Shown piece after piece: positions 34,964 through 42,383 of a stretch of DNA of 64,000 nt. Both the position numbers and the translations under genes were made by a program. The DNA is from an uncultured Bacillota bacterium. GTDB taxonomy: Bacteria > Bacillota > Clostridia > Christensenellales > UBA1242. The notes beneath the pieces were generated by a model, which saw only the letters and a program-made list of their open reading frames with translations, was not told the DNA's origin and made no database searches. The stretch is taken from positions 62,001-126,000 of the forward strand of contig UQVQ01000003.1 of NCBI GenBank assembly GCA_900544595.1. The letters are read 5' to 3'. Position 1 is the first letter of the stretch; the number at the start of each line of letters is the position of its first letter.

Positions 34964-35496
34964 GTGAGAAATTTATAAAAGGAGGTGCAAAGCCAAAATT
35001 AGGCCATTATGACAAGAAAATAGTGTAGACGGATAAATATTATCATCAAAAGGAGGATTAAGCAAATATGGACTAATTAAACAACTTTAATAGTTATTTC
35101 AAAGTTAACACTTATGCAAGTTCTAATAGGAATAAAAATATTTTTAAAATTATGAAGGATTATGAAAAGTGATGAAAGATGTAATTATGCATTGAAATTT
35201 AAAGGAAAAAATGGTGTTTATTTTAACGAGCAGGATAAGAGATTGGCTCAAAATGACTTTTTAAGTGCTTGAATGCCTTTAAAATACTGGTATTTTTACG
35301 ATTCAGCTAAAAAATAAAAAAGCATCATTTTTGAGTCATCTCCCTTAACAAATTACAAGTGTGAAACCCACTTTATTTTATGGTAGTAACCTACCACTTT
35401 TATCTCGCTTTGATAGCGGATAGATTTTAACAAATTTAGATTTAGAAAGAGATTGTAGAAAGAAAAAAATTTTACAAACAAAAGGAATGTTAAACG

Positions 35497-35760
35497 ATGA
35501 ATTTAAACAACACAAATCTAAATTTAAACAACTTAATACAATCGGAAGTTGACCGAATTTCAACTAAATATAATAAGGATTTTTTGGATTGTGAAGACCT
35601 AATAAAAATCACTGGACTTGGTAGAGATAATGTTAGGAACTTACTTAGAAGCAAAACTTTTCCAACAACAAAAGTTGGCAAACGACAAGTTGTAAGCGTG
35701 CTTAATTTTGTTACTTGGCTGACACTAAATAACAACCAAAGCGAGGTACAAAATGGCTAA
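35497..35760 (+). CDS. Small DNA-binding protein, excisionase-like
   Basis: 87 aa with a MerR/AlpA-type winged helix (CEDLIKITGLGRDNVRNLLRS, then FPTTKVGKRQVV), the fold of Xis directionality factors. AAAGGA precedes the ATG. The gene overlaps the integrase start by eight bases, the usual xis-int order. It likely biases the integrase toward excision. It could also regulate; the palindrome at 35381 lies ~100 bases upstream. Confidence 0.75.
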   Translation: MNLNNTNLNLNNLIQSEVDRISTKYNKDFLDCEDLIKITGLGRDNVRNLLRSKTFPTTKVGKRQVVSVLNFVTWLTLNNNQSEVQNG

Positions 35761-37147
35761 AAACAAAGTTTTAACTAAAACACGTGGCGCCAATAATGAA
35801 GGTAGCATTTTTAGACGCAGCAGCGACAATCGTTGGGTTGGAAGCATTACCACTGGAGTTAATGAAAACGGTAAACAAATTAAAAAAGTTGTGTATGGAC
35901 GAACTCGAGCGGAAGTTTCAAAAAAGTTGCTTGAAATCAGTGGACGAATTCGAAGCAATTCTTATGAAATGATTGAAGGACAAACTTTTGGCGAACTAAT
36001 GAATGAGTGGCTTATGGTATTTAAAAAATCAGCAGTAACACCCCGAACTTTTGAAGGCATTATTCGAAATTTCAAATTACACATTCAGCCACAGATTGGC
36101 AATATGAAGATTTACGAGGTAGACACCTATGTTGTGCAAAAAGTGATGAACAATATGATTGACCAAGATTACAGCGTCAACACAATAAAAAAGAACAAAC
36201 ATTTACTCGCCCAATTTTTTGAGTATGCCATAGACAACAAATGGGTAACTCAAAATCCGGTCTATAAAGTCAAGGTTAGGGCTCACGACAAAGTCCACAC
36301 TAATAGCGACAAATATAAAGCACTCACTCCCGAGATACGTGTAAAATTTCTGGAAGCGCTTGCGAAAGATGATGGCAATTTCATTAAGCCACTTTGTATT
36401 TGCCTAATGTTTGGTGGCCTTCGAATTGGTGAAGCTTTAGCATTAAAATGGGAAAATGTAAATTTTGAGAACAAAACGCTAAAAGTCGAACGTGCAATCA
36501 CTCAAATTCCAAAGTTTGATAACGATGGTAAAGTGATAAGCCGTGTAACTGTCATTGCAGACACAAAAACTGCTTGCAGTGTGCGTGAAATTCCAATTGC
36601 AGACATTGTTGTGGAAACGCTCCAACGTTGGCGAGAAAAACAAATTGAAAGACAAAATACAAATCCAGATGTTACGGCTGATTTAACCGCCAAAAATGCC
36701 TTTATTTTTGCCAATGATGATGGAAGTGTAAGAACATATTTTGGCAGTCGTAAAATTTTTGATGGCTGGAAGAAACGACATAAATTAACTAATTACAATA
36801 TTCATTTTCACGGACTTCGACACACATTTTCAAATATGCTTTTTGAAATGAATGAAAATCCCAAAGTAATTCAACAACTTTTAGGTCACCGTGATGTTAA
36901 AACAACAATTACAGTTTATAACTCTGTTGATAGCGAATATATCCGTCAAACAACTGACAAGTTTAATGAAAGAGTTAAAGAAGACCAAATGCTTTTAAAC
37001 GATAAAAAGCGAGAAGAAATTCTTGAACAACGCAAAGATGAGTTCGTTGCAGATATGGACGATGACGAGTTTGATGAAATTCTCACAAAACTTCTCGAAG
37101 AACGCAAAGAACGTAAACGCAGACGCGAAAGTGATATGGAAATGTAA
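35753..37147 (+). CDS. Tyrosine recombinase, Tn916-type integrase
   Basis: 464 aa. The N-terminal AP2-like arm-binding domain (NEGSIFRRSSDNRWVGSI) is followed by a SAM-like core-binding domain and the catalytic domain with Arg in GGLRIGEALALKW, HFHGLRHTFSNML and LLGHRDVKTTITVY, giving R...HxxR...H...Y. A charged tail of ~50 residues follows. The AP2 domain normally binds short direct repeats near the element ends; the TGTACCTAA repeats at 38747-38879 are candidates. It is cotranslated with the excisionase-like gene. Codon use differs from the AT-rich cargo, so the element is a mosaic. Confidence 0.95.
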   Translation: MAKNKVLTKTRGANNEGSIFRRSSDNRWVGSITTGVNENGKQIKKVVYGRTRAEVSKKLLEISGRIRSNSYEMIEGQTFGELMNEWLMVFKKSAVTPRTFEGIIRNFKLHIQPQIGNMKIYEVDTYVVQKVMNNMIDQDYSVNTIKKNKHLLAQFFEYAIDNKWVTQNPVYKVKVRAHDKVHTNSDKYKALTPEIRVKFLEALAKDDGNFIKPLCICLMFGGLRIGEALALKWENVNFENKTLKVERAITQIPKFDNDGKVISRVTVIADTKTACSVREIPIADIVVETLQRWREKQIERQNTNPDVTADLTAKNAFIFANDDGSVRTYFGSRKIFDGWKKRHKLTNYNIHFHGLRHTFSNMLFEMNENPKVIQQLLGHRDVKTTITVYNSVDSEYIRQTTDKFNERVKEDQMLLNDKKREEILEQRKDEFVADMDDDEFDEILTKLLEERKERKRRRESDMEM

Positions 37148-37166
37148 AAAATAATTTGCTAACTAC

Positions 37167-37196
37167 TTGACATATGGTATCATATGATACTATAAT
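37167..37196 (+). promoter_or_regulatory. Toxin-antitoxin promoter with a 14 bp palindromic operator
   Basis: TTGACA (37167-37172), 18 bp spacer, TATAAT (37191-37196). The spacer contains the perfect palindrome GTATCATATGATAC (37177-37190) abutting the -10, ideal for autorepression by the downstream HTH antitoxin. Confidence 0.85.
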
Positions 37197-37232
37197 GGTC
37201 ATATACTATATTAGAAGGAGGTAAATTTTCTT

Positions 37233-37658
37233 TTGAAACAAGTAGATAGCAAAGAGGCTGTCGAAAGTTTTCTTTTAAAAGCTCAAGGTATACTGAAAGA
37301 TAGTTCTTTTGATATTCGCAATAACTTTTATTTACAGCGGTTTAGAAGTTCATATAGTGGAAACAATTCTTACAATAATGATGAAACTTTAATTGAATTA
37401 AATTACACTTTACAAGATGTGGTAAACGAGATTGTTTCTCTAACCGCTGAAAACTACAAGGAAACTTTTATAGACAATCAACCCGGAAAAATTAAGCCAT
37501 TTTATTGTTTTATTAAAACAATTAATGGCAAACAAGTATACATTAAATTCAAACTTAGTGAATCAAAACAAAAACAAGTATTTTGTGTGTCTTTTCATTT
37601 TGCGGAATTTAATGTAAGTGATGACGAGTTACCATATAAGAAAATCGAGAATTTTTAA
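37233..37658 (+). CDS. Putative type II toxin, MqsR-like
   Basis: 141 aa from a TTG 11 bases after GGAGG. The C-terminal part (KPFYCFIKTINGKQVYIKFKL, then FCVSFHFAEF) has the strand pattern of MqsR/RelE-like mRNA interferases, and the next gene has an MqsA-type zinc/HTH N-terminus. No catalytic residue can be assigned with certainty. The operator-bearing promoter and the partner gene are the best evidence that this is the toxin of a toxin-antitoxin pair carried for element maintenance or phage defence. Confidence 0.55.
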   Translation: MKQVDSKEAVESFLLKAQGILKDSSFDIRNNFYLQRFRSSYSGNNSYNNDETLIELNYTLQDVVNEIVSLTAENYKETFIDNQPGKIKPFYCFIKTINGKQVYIKFKLSESKQKQVFCVSFHFAEFNVSDDELPYKKIENF

Positions 37659-37696
37659 AAAATAAAAGAATTTAAAAAATAAAAGAATAAAAGAAA

Positions 37697-38743
37697 ATGA
37701 AGAATAATATGAATGAATTTGAAATAAGAAAAGAAATTATTTTTTGTCCGATATGTGAAGAAGAACACGAAGTAGTATTAAAGAAAATAAAACAAAAAAG
37801 TAAAATAAAAGAATGTGAAATTAATAGTGAAATTTATACTTATGAATGTGAAAAGACTCATGAAAAATTTGAAAATGGTGAATTAGTAGAATTGAATTTA
37901 CAGACTATGCGAGATGATTACCGCATAAAAAATAATTTATTAACAAAAAACGAAATTGTAGAAATTAGAGAAAAATTTAAAATTTCACAAGAAGATTTAT
38001 CTAATATATTAGGGCTTGGTGATAAAACTATAGCAAGATATGAAACAAATACTATTCAAGATAAGCCTTATGATATTCTATTAAGAAAGTTTAATGAAGA
38101 TTATAATTTTGCTTATGATATGCTTATGAAAGCTAAACATAAATTTAGTAGCAATAAATTTATTAAAATACAAAATACGATTAAAGGTTTTATATCTTTG
38201 AATAGTGAAAAGATATATAATGAAATGCAACTGAAGAATAAATATATTTTTAACGATAAAGAATCTTCGGCTAATGGATTCAAGCTTTTAGATATAGAAA
38301 AACTAAAAAGTATGATAGCATATTTTGCTCGTTACACAAAGAATTTATTCACAGTTAAATTAATGAAATTACTATGGTATTCAGATGCTTTATCGTTTGA
38401 AAAAACAGGACATTCTATGACAGGATTGATATATACCCATATGCCAAGAGGAGCATTGCCAATAGGATATAGAGAAATTTGTGAATTAGGTTCAGTGGAT
38501 AAGGAGTATGAAGAAATTTGCGATAGTATCGTTTTTAAACTTGTTCCTAAAAAAATTGATATGTTTGATGATTCTTTATTTAGTTTTGAAGAATTGTCAA
38601 TACTTCAAAAAGTATGCGAAAAATTTAAAGATTTAAGTGGCACAGAATTAAGTACAATTATGCATGAAGAAGAGATTTACAAAGTTACCGAAGAAAAAGA
38701 AATTCTTGATTATACATTAATTAATTTCCTTAAAGCTTTTTAA
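37697..38743 (+). CDS. Antitoxin with MqsA-like zinc/HTH region and Panacea (SocA/DUF4065) domain
   Basis: 348 aa. Residues ~15-60 hold a zinc-ribbon-like CPIC and a later C-X5-H pattern. Residues ~85-120 form an HTH (ISQEDLSNILGLGDKTIARYE) as in MqsA. The C-terminal ~170 residues match the Panacea/DUF4065 domain (KLMKLLWYSDALSFEKTGHSMTG, then YTHMPRGALPIGY), which acts as a chaperone-like antitoxin module for diverse toxins. The toxin-first order is as in mqsRA. It is the likely binder of the palindrome at 37177-37190. Confidence 0.8.
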   Translation: MKNNMNEFEIRKEIIFCPICEEEHEVVLKKIKQKSKIKECEINSEIYTYECEKTHEKFENGELVELNLQTMRDDYRIKNNLLTKNEIVEIREKFKISQEDLSNILGLGDKTIARYETNTIQDKPYDILLRKFNEDYNFAYDMLMKAKHKFSSNKFIKIQNTIKGFISLNSEKIYNEMQLKNKYIFNDKESSANGFKLLDIEKLKSMIAYFARYTKNLFTVKLMKLLWYSDALSFEKTGHSMTGLIYTHMPRGALPIGYREICELGSVDKEYEEICDSIVFKLVPKKIDMFDDSLFSFEELSILQKVCEKFKDLSGTELSTIMHEEEIYKVTEEKEILDYTLINFLKAF

Positions 38744-38771
38744 TCGTGTACCTAAATGTACCTAATGTAGT

Positions 38772-38812
38772 AGTTTTGGGCAGTTTTAGAGAGAATTAGA
38801 CCGAAAGTTGAT
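38772..38812. repeat. Right copy of the 41 bp direct repeat
   Basis: Matches 25276-25316 at 38 of 41 positions; includes the first arm of the terminator. Confidence 0.85.
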
Positions 38813-38837
38813 GAGTTCAATTTTCGGTCTTTTTTTA
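38798..38837 (+). terminator. Terminator of the toxin-antitoxin operon
   Basis: AGACCGAAA with TTTCGGTCT, extended through a G-T pair by TTGA/TCAA (14 pairs in all), 5 nt loop, then seven T. Confidence 0.88.
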
Positions 38838-38923
38838 TGCAATTTTTGTGTACCTAAAATGACAAATTTGTGTACCTAATGTATTTTTTGAAGAGAGTCG
38901 TGCCCTAAAAATTTGCAAATAAA

Positions 38924-38965
38924 AAATCGCCAAAAGCCTTTATTTATCGGCGTTTTAGCGACTTT
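38924..38965 (-). terminator. Terminator of tRNA-Thr(GGT)
   Basis: TCGC.AAAA.GCC pairs imperfectly with GGC.TTTT.GCGA; the minus-strand product is followed by a six-T run. A decayed copy of this region lies 3' of the left tRNA remnant (25450-25500). Confidence 0.65.
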
Positions 38966-38972
38966 CGTTTAA

Positions 38973-39047
38973 TGGAGCTGGTGACGGGAATCGGACCCGT
39001 GACCCCCACCTTACCAAGGTGGTGCTCTACCGCTGAGCCACACCAGC
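38973..39047 (-). tRNA. tRNA-Thr (anticodon GGT)
   Basis: 75 nt including encoded CCA. Acceptor GCTGGTG/CACCAGC, D-arm GCTC/GAGC, anticodon stem CCACC/GGTGG with loop TTGGTAA (anticodon GGT, reads ACC and ACT), T-arm ACGGG/CCCGT. All stems pair fully. It is the integration target of the element, whose DNA lies on its 3' side. Confidence 0.97.
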
Positions 39048-39110
39048 ATAGTGCTGTTTTTGATTGATTTTTGCGGTGAAATTTAGTGGTTAAAAAGTGC
39101 CGTTTTTGTT

Positions 39111-39148
39111 TTACCAAGGTGGTGCTCTACCGCTGAGCCACACCAGCA
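39111..39148 (-). pseudogene. tRNA-Thr 5'-half duplicate
   Basis: Identical over 38 bases to 39011-39048, exactly 100 bp away. It covers tRNA positions 1-37 and stops precisely at the 3' edge of the anticodon loop (TTGGTAA). No 3' half follows, so it cannot be functional. It is probably the chromosomal half left by a crossover in the anticodon loop. Confidence 0.85.
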
Positions 39149-39480
39149 CGAACCAAATGTTCAACGATTTTTGTAGGAAACAAATTTTGTTGATCTAGCA
39201 TTTTACCTTAAAATTTTTAAGCCTTTAATGCCATGAAAACTTACTTGCACTTTTACCTTTAAGCACAAAATAAAGTCTACCCCATTTTGTTTGTTATGTC
39301 AAGAAATTGAAGCATATATTTTATAATGGATGCCAACAAAACGAAAAACAGATTCGTTAAATTTTTTCTACAATTTTGCAACTTGCTTTAAGAAACATTC
39401 GCTTTTAACAACTAAAATCTTTTAAATAATCTTTTAAACTGAAAAAAAACACGCAGCGCTCAAAAAATAAATGTGGCCAT
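39149..39480. other. AT-rich gap after the tRNA duplicates
   Basis: No gene or RNA is recognised between the tRNA fragment and the next minus-strand gene. Some TTTTA.../...TAAAA words only. Confidence 0.5.
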
Positions 39481-40056
39481 TCAAATTTTACTTTGCATAC
39501 TAAAAAATTTTTGCAAGCGAAAACGATTAAAGCGCTGAATTAAAATTGGAGGCAGGTCGATTAAAAGAGGAACAACAATTGCTGTTACTAGATATATCCA
39601 CCATTCGCTAAGCGACATCAAGCAACAAAAAAGAATTGAAAAGAAACTTGCAATAAAGCAAATCCTGTGGATAATTTCGGCAGAGATATTGTTTCTTAAA
39701 ACTATTTCCAAATTTTCACGGTTGCGCAGATCTTTAATTACAAATTGCTTTTTATCCCACGCAACAAAGCTATCTTTCCATTTTTTAACGCCAAGCCTAT
39801 TTAAAAAATTAAACTCTTTTTTGCTTATTTTATATGTTTTTTTTGATAAATTTACTCTTTTTTTGCAAAAAACAGTGAAAATTTTTGCAATTAAAATTCG
39901 AATGTCGCAATGATAAGCAAACATAAAAGCGGTTATTAAGATTGTTGAATATGGCATCGTGAAACCAAAAATGCAGCAAAGAATTATGCCTGTCAAGAAA
40001 AACAAGTTTAGGATTATTGTAATTATTAACCCAGCAAGAAAAGATTTATTTTTCAT
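39481..40056 (-). CDS. Membrane protein resembling the CrtO-type acyltransferase family
   Basis: 191 aa with about four hydrophobic segments (residues ~8-30, 35-60, 128-150, 155-172). The C-terminal LIDLPPILIQRFNRFRLQKF recalls the PxIxQRYNRxRL ending of glycosyl-4,4'-diaponeurosporenoate acyltransferase-like proteins, a widespread family often unrelated to carotenoids. No carotenoid genes are nearby. The ATG has no ribosome site; a TGA-TATAAT box ends six bases upstream, predicting a leaderless mRNA. Confidence 0.6.
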   Translation of the reverse strand: MKNKSFLAGLIITIILNLFFLTGIILCCIFGFTMPYSTILITAFMFAYHCDIRILIAKIFTVFCKKRVNLSKKTYKISKKEFNFLNRLGVKKWKDSFVAWDKKQFVIKDLRNRENLEIVLRNNISAEIIHRICFIASFFSILFCCLMSLSEWWIYLVTAIVVPLLIDLPPILIQRFNRFRLQKFFSMQSKI

Positions 40057-40062
40057 ATTTTC

Positions 40063-40071
40063 ATTATATCA
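40063..40071 (-). promoter_or_regulatory. Extended -10 with leaderless spacing (gene at 40056)
   Basis: Minus-strand TGA-TATAAT with the hexamer at 40063-40068, six bases from the ATG. The -35 is weak. Confidence 0.55.
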
Positions 40072-40215
40072 TATAAAATTGGCATAAAAGAATTTTGATT
40101 TTTATAATTTGCAACATCTTAAGACAGGAAATTCCAATCTTTAATGTCGAGAGATGCACCCCTATAAATTTACATCTTCCACGCATTCCATCGTTAACTT
40201 AAATCTTTTACGTTT

Positions 40216-41730
40216 TTAATTTAAAAATCCATAATTGATTTCAAAAGTCGCTTTTTCGTTTGAAATAGTTAAGGAATAGGAATCTATTTCGCTAATCGAT
40301 GAAAAGCCATCAGCCGCCGACACGGAAATGTTAATTTCTCCAACCGTGAAATTCCTTTTCTCAATTAACTCTTGTAGATGGTCGGCAATTGAAATCACAA
40401 TTTTGTTTTCTTGGTCGCCATTTTTAACAATTGTTATACAGTTGGGTTTATTGTTATCATACATAAACAATTCCGTTCGGAAGGTTGGCTGCTCGGTTGG
40501 AACATAAACCGTGTTAACCCCGTCATAATAGTAAACAGAAAAGTCCTCGAAATATGCAATTCTTGGGCTGTTCAAAGGATCTTTTGATTCTGTTGTTATA
40601 ATAAATTTTCCAACATTGGAATCTTGCGAAAAACTAAGACCTGTTACGGATAGAATATATTTTGAATCATATATGCTCTTGTCGAAATAACTTTCCCCTT
40701 CTTTAAAGTTCGCATAAACAATTGGACAATTTAGGGTTGAAAATTCCCAATATTTTTCGCTTGTTGCCGCGTTGATGCTTGGGCTTCCCAAATTTGTTTC
40801 GTTAATTACAAGTTTAACATTTGAGAAGTCAACACCAGCAATTTCTTTAAGAGTTACTCTAATGGTTCCAGTGTCATTTGCGCCAAAGCCTTCGCTCAAA
40901 GCAAGATCTATGTCTTTAATCTCTGTTGAAGAAATTGAAATTATATTTCCTGCTTGATTTTCAATTATAAATTTGTTAACAAGCAACTTTTCTGGGATAA
41001 TTGAAAGTGTGTTGTTTTCGCCTAAAACTGAGTTTAATGTAAGTTTATAGCTGTTTTTTTCGCTTGTCCAATTATTATCAAAATATCCGTTTTCAATAAA
41101 GCAATCATCGCCATTGCTAACAAAATAGTAGCCGAATTTTTTATTTGTTGTAAGATTTATTCCTCTTTCCTTATATTCTCCATAAGACATTGAAACGACA
41201 AAATTTTCTTTTGAGATTGCGTCGTAAAGAGTTGAAGAGGAATCAATTTTCCAATCTTTCAACCTTGTCTTATCTTCTTCTGAAAGCGAATGGTCTTCTT
41301 TAATTTTGAAAGCGAAATTTATTGTTCGATAGTTGGCAGTTGCCGTAAGATTAACATCTTGCGAAACATTTTCAATTTCAACATATCCAACAAGTTGGTA
41401 TGTGTATTCATCAACTTCGAAATTTGAATTGTATGAACTATATTTCGTCCAAGAAACTTCTTCTCCATTGTTATAAATTTTAAGAGTTGAAGCGTCATAT
41501 ACATTTGAAAGAATAAGGTCATACTTAACGCTTTCCCCCTTTTTAACATATCCGTTCCCACTTTCAAATCCGCCTGCAGCAGCATTATATGAACCCGGAA
41601 GAACAAAATGCACCCCATCTGCATCGGTAAAATCATATTTAAATTCCTCTCCACGCCCGCATCCCGCTAGGATACAGCAAGGAATTATCAAAACAAAAAG
41701 AAGTAAACTTAAAAATATTTTCTTTTTCAT
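40216..41730 (-). CDS. Surface lipoprotein of unknown function (504 aa)
   Basis: The N-terminus MKKKIFLSLLLFVLIIPCC ends in a lipobox LAGC, so the mature protein should be lipidated and extracellular. The ~480-residue remainder is Ser/Asn/Asp-rich with a repeating beta pattern suggestive of Ig-like domains (TLKIYNNGEEVSW, KLVINETNLGSPSINA). No catalytic motif is recognised. GGGAGG sits three bases before the ATG, with a TGA-TAATAT box further up. It is monocistronic. Confidence 0.8.
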   Translation of the reverse strand: MKKKIFLSLLLFVLIIPCCILAGCGRGEEFKYDFTDADGVHFVLPGSYNAAAGGFESGNGYVKKGESVKYDLILSNVYDASTLKIYNNGEEVSWTKYSSYNSNFEVDEYTYQLVGYVEIENVSQDVNLTATANYRTINFAFKIKEDHSLSEEDKTRLKDWKIDSSSTLYDAISKENFVVSMSYGEYKERGINLTTNKKFGYYFVSNGDDCFIENGYFDNNWTSEKNSYKLTLNSVLGENNTLSIIPEKLLVNKFIIENQAGNIISISSTEIKDIDLALSEGFGANDTGTIRVTLKEIAGVDFSNVKLVINETNLGSPSINAATSEKYWEFSTLNCPIVYANFKEGESYFDKSIYDSKYILSVTGLSFSQDSNVGKFIITTESKDPLNSPRIAYFEDFSVYYYDGVNTVYVPTEQPTFRTELFMYDNNKPNCITIVKNGDQENKIVISIADHLQELIEKRNFTVGEINISVSAADGFSSISEIDSYSLTISNEKATFEINYGFLN

Positions 41731-41798
41731 TTTCCTCCCTATATATGTTTATATTATCATTTTTTAATGCATTAACAAAATATATTTGCATGCTTATT

Positions 41799-42332
41799 CT
41801 AATTCAAATTATAGGTCTTATATGCTTTTTCAAGAATATTCGTTATAAACTCGTTTTTTGAAGCAGTATACATTTTTCTTTCATCTGCAAATTCTTTGCT
41901 AAGATTCTCTTTAAGCGCTTGATATTTTTTAACTTCATCTGGATTGTCTAGCATATACTTTTTGAAATACATAAATTCGTTCCAATATTCACTTCCAACA
42001 ATTTCAATGTGGATATAATGCGTTCTGTTTTCTGGGCTGCCCTTTCTTGCCAAAATTTCACCTTTGGTGTTGTAGGAATCAAGAATGTCATAACCTGCAT
42101 TTTCCAAAACCTTTGCAACTTCAAAAAGAGTTTTTTCTTCTTTTACTCCAAGCGCAATGTCGATTATAGGCTTTGCGCTAAGCCCTGGGATTGACGTGCT
42201 TCCAACATGCTCAATTCGAACATCAAAATCTTTTAAAAGGTTTTTTAAAATTACTTTTTCTTTTTCAAATTCATCTTTCCAAGTTGCATCATATGGAACA
42301 ACTTTAACAGAATTTTTGTCTAACCCAATCAT
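41799..42332 (-). CDS. GrpB/UPF0157 family protein
   Basis: 177 aa nucleotidyltransferase-fold protein. The family hallmark VRIEHVGSTSIPGLSAKPIIDI occurs near residues 38-60, followed by GEILARKGSPENRTHYIHI. Members are annotated as GrpB-like and adopt a minimal nucleotidyltransferase fold; the biochemical role is not established. The ATG at 42332 is chosen because GAGGAG lies six bases upstream; the frame is open 11 codons further. The upstream PHP gene ends 52 bases away on the same strand. Confidence 0.9.
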   Translation of the reverse strand: MIGLDKNSVKVVPYDATWKDEFEKEKVILKNLLKDFDVRIEHVGSTSIPGLSAKPIIDIALGVKEEKTLFEVAKVLENAGYDILDSYNTKGEILARKGSPENRTHYIHIEIVGSEYWNEFMYFKKYMLDNPDEVKKYQALKENLSKEFADERKMYTASKNEFITNILEKAYKTYNLN

Positions 42333-42383
42333 ATTTTTCTCCTCATTTTTAAAAAAATTTAACAAAAAACAATCAAAAAATCA

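Larger units (their letters stand above)
34361..35496. other. Untranslated 1.1 kb tract between cargo and recombination module
   Basis: No full gene is supported. From left to right there are three ~90 bp imperfect tandem repeats, an inverted repeat TCTAACAAG/CTTGTTAGA (34749 and 34821), and a 19-codon ORF with a terminator. Next come two short open stretches that read like protein debris (GGAKPKLGHYDKKIV near 34980, KGKNGVYFNEQDKRLAQND near 35200). A TGGTAG-TAAC-CTACCA palindrome at 35381-35396 lies ahead of the excisionase-like gene. This could be the remains of replication or mobilisation genes, or an origin. Confidence 0.55.
38747..38879. repeat. Four TGTACCTAA direct repeats near the right end
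   Basis: Copies at 38747, 38757, 38849 and 38871; a related TGTACCTAT is at 25665 near the left end. The repeats bracket the terminator at 38798-38837. They are candidate arm-type sites for the AP2 domain of the integrase. Confidence 0.7.
25508..39047. mobile_element. Integrative element at a tRNA-Thr(GGT) locus, ~13.5 kb
   Basis: The left boundary is a decayed 3' half of tRNA-Thr (25508-25543) and the right boundary is the intact minus-strand tRNA-Thr (39047-38973). They share the 20 bp TGACGGGAATCGGACCCGTG (25516-25535 and 38982-39001). Inside are five defence-type cargo genes, a repeat-rich untranslated tract, an excisionase-like gene, a Tn916-type tyrosine integrase and a toxin-antitoxin pair. 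No conjugation genes are present, so it is an integrative (possibly mobilisable) element, not a complete ICE. Cargo codon use (TTA, AGA, AAT) differs sharply from the flanks. Exact ends depend on the crossover point, which may lie in the anticodon loop. Confidence 0.85.

Noticed and set aside
38747..38879. TGTACCTAA repeats as a CRISPR array
   Set aside because: The units are only 9 bp, spacing is irregular (10, 92, 22 bp), a terminator lies between them, and no cas genes are present.
39111..39148. Second tRNA-Thr gene
   Set aside because: Only the 5' half through the anticodon loop is present; no T-arm or acceptor 3' strand follows.
39481..40056. Carotenoid acyltransferase in a pigment pathway
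   Set aside because: Only the C-terminal family pattern matches and no carotenoid genes are nearby, so only family resemblance is claimed.
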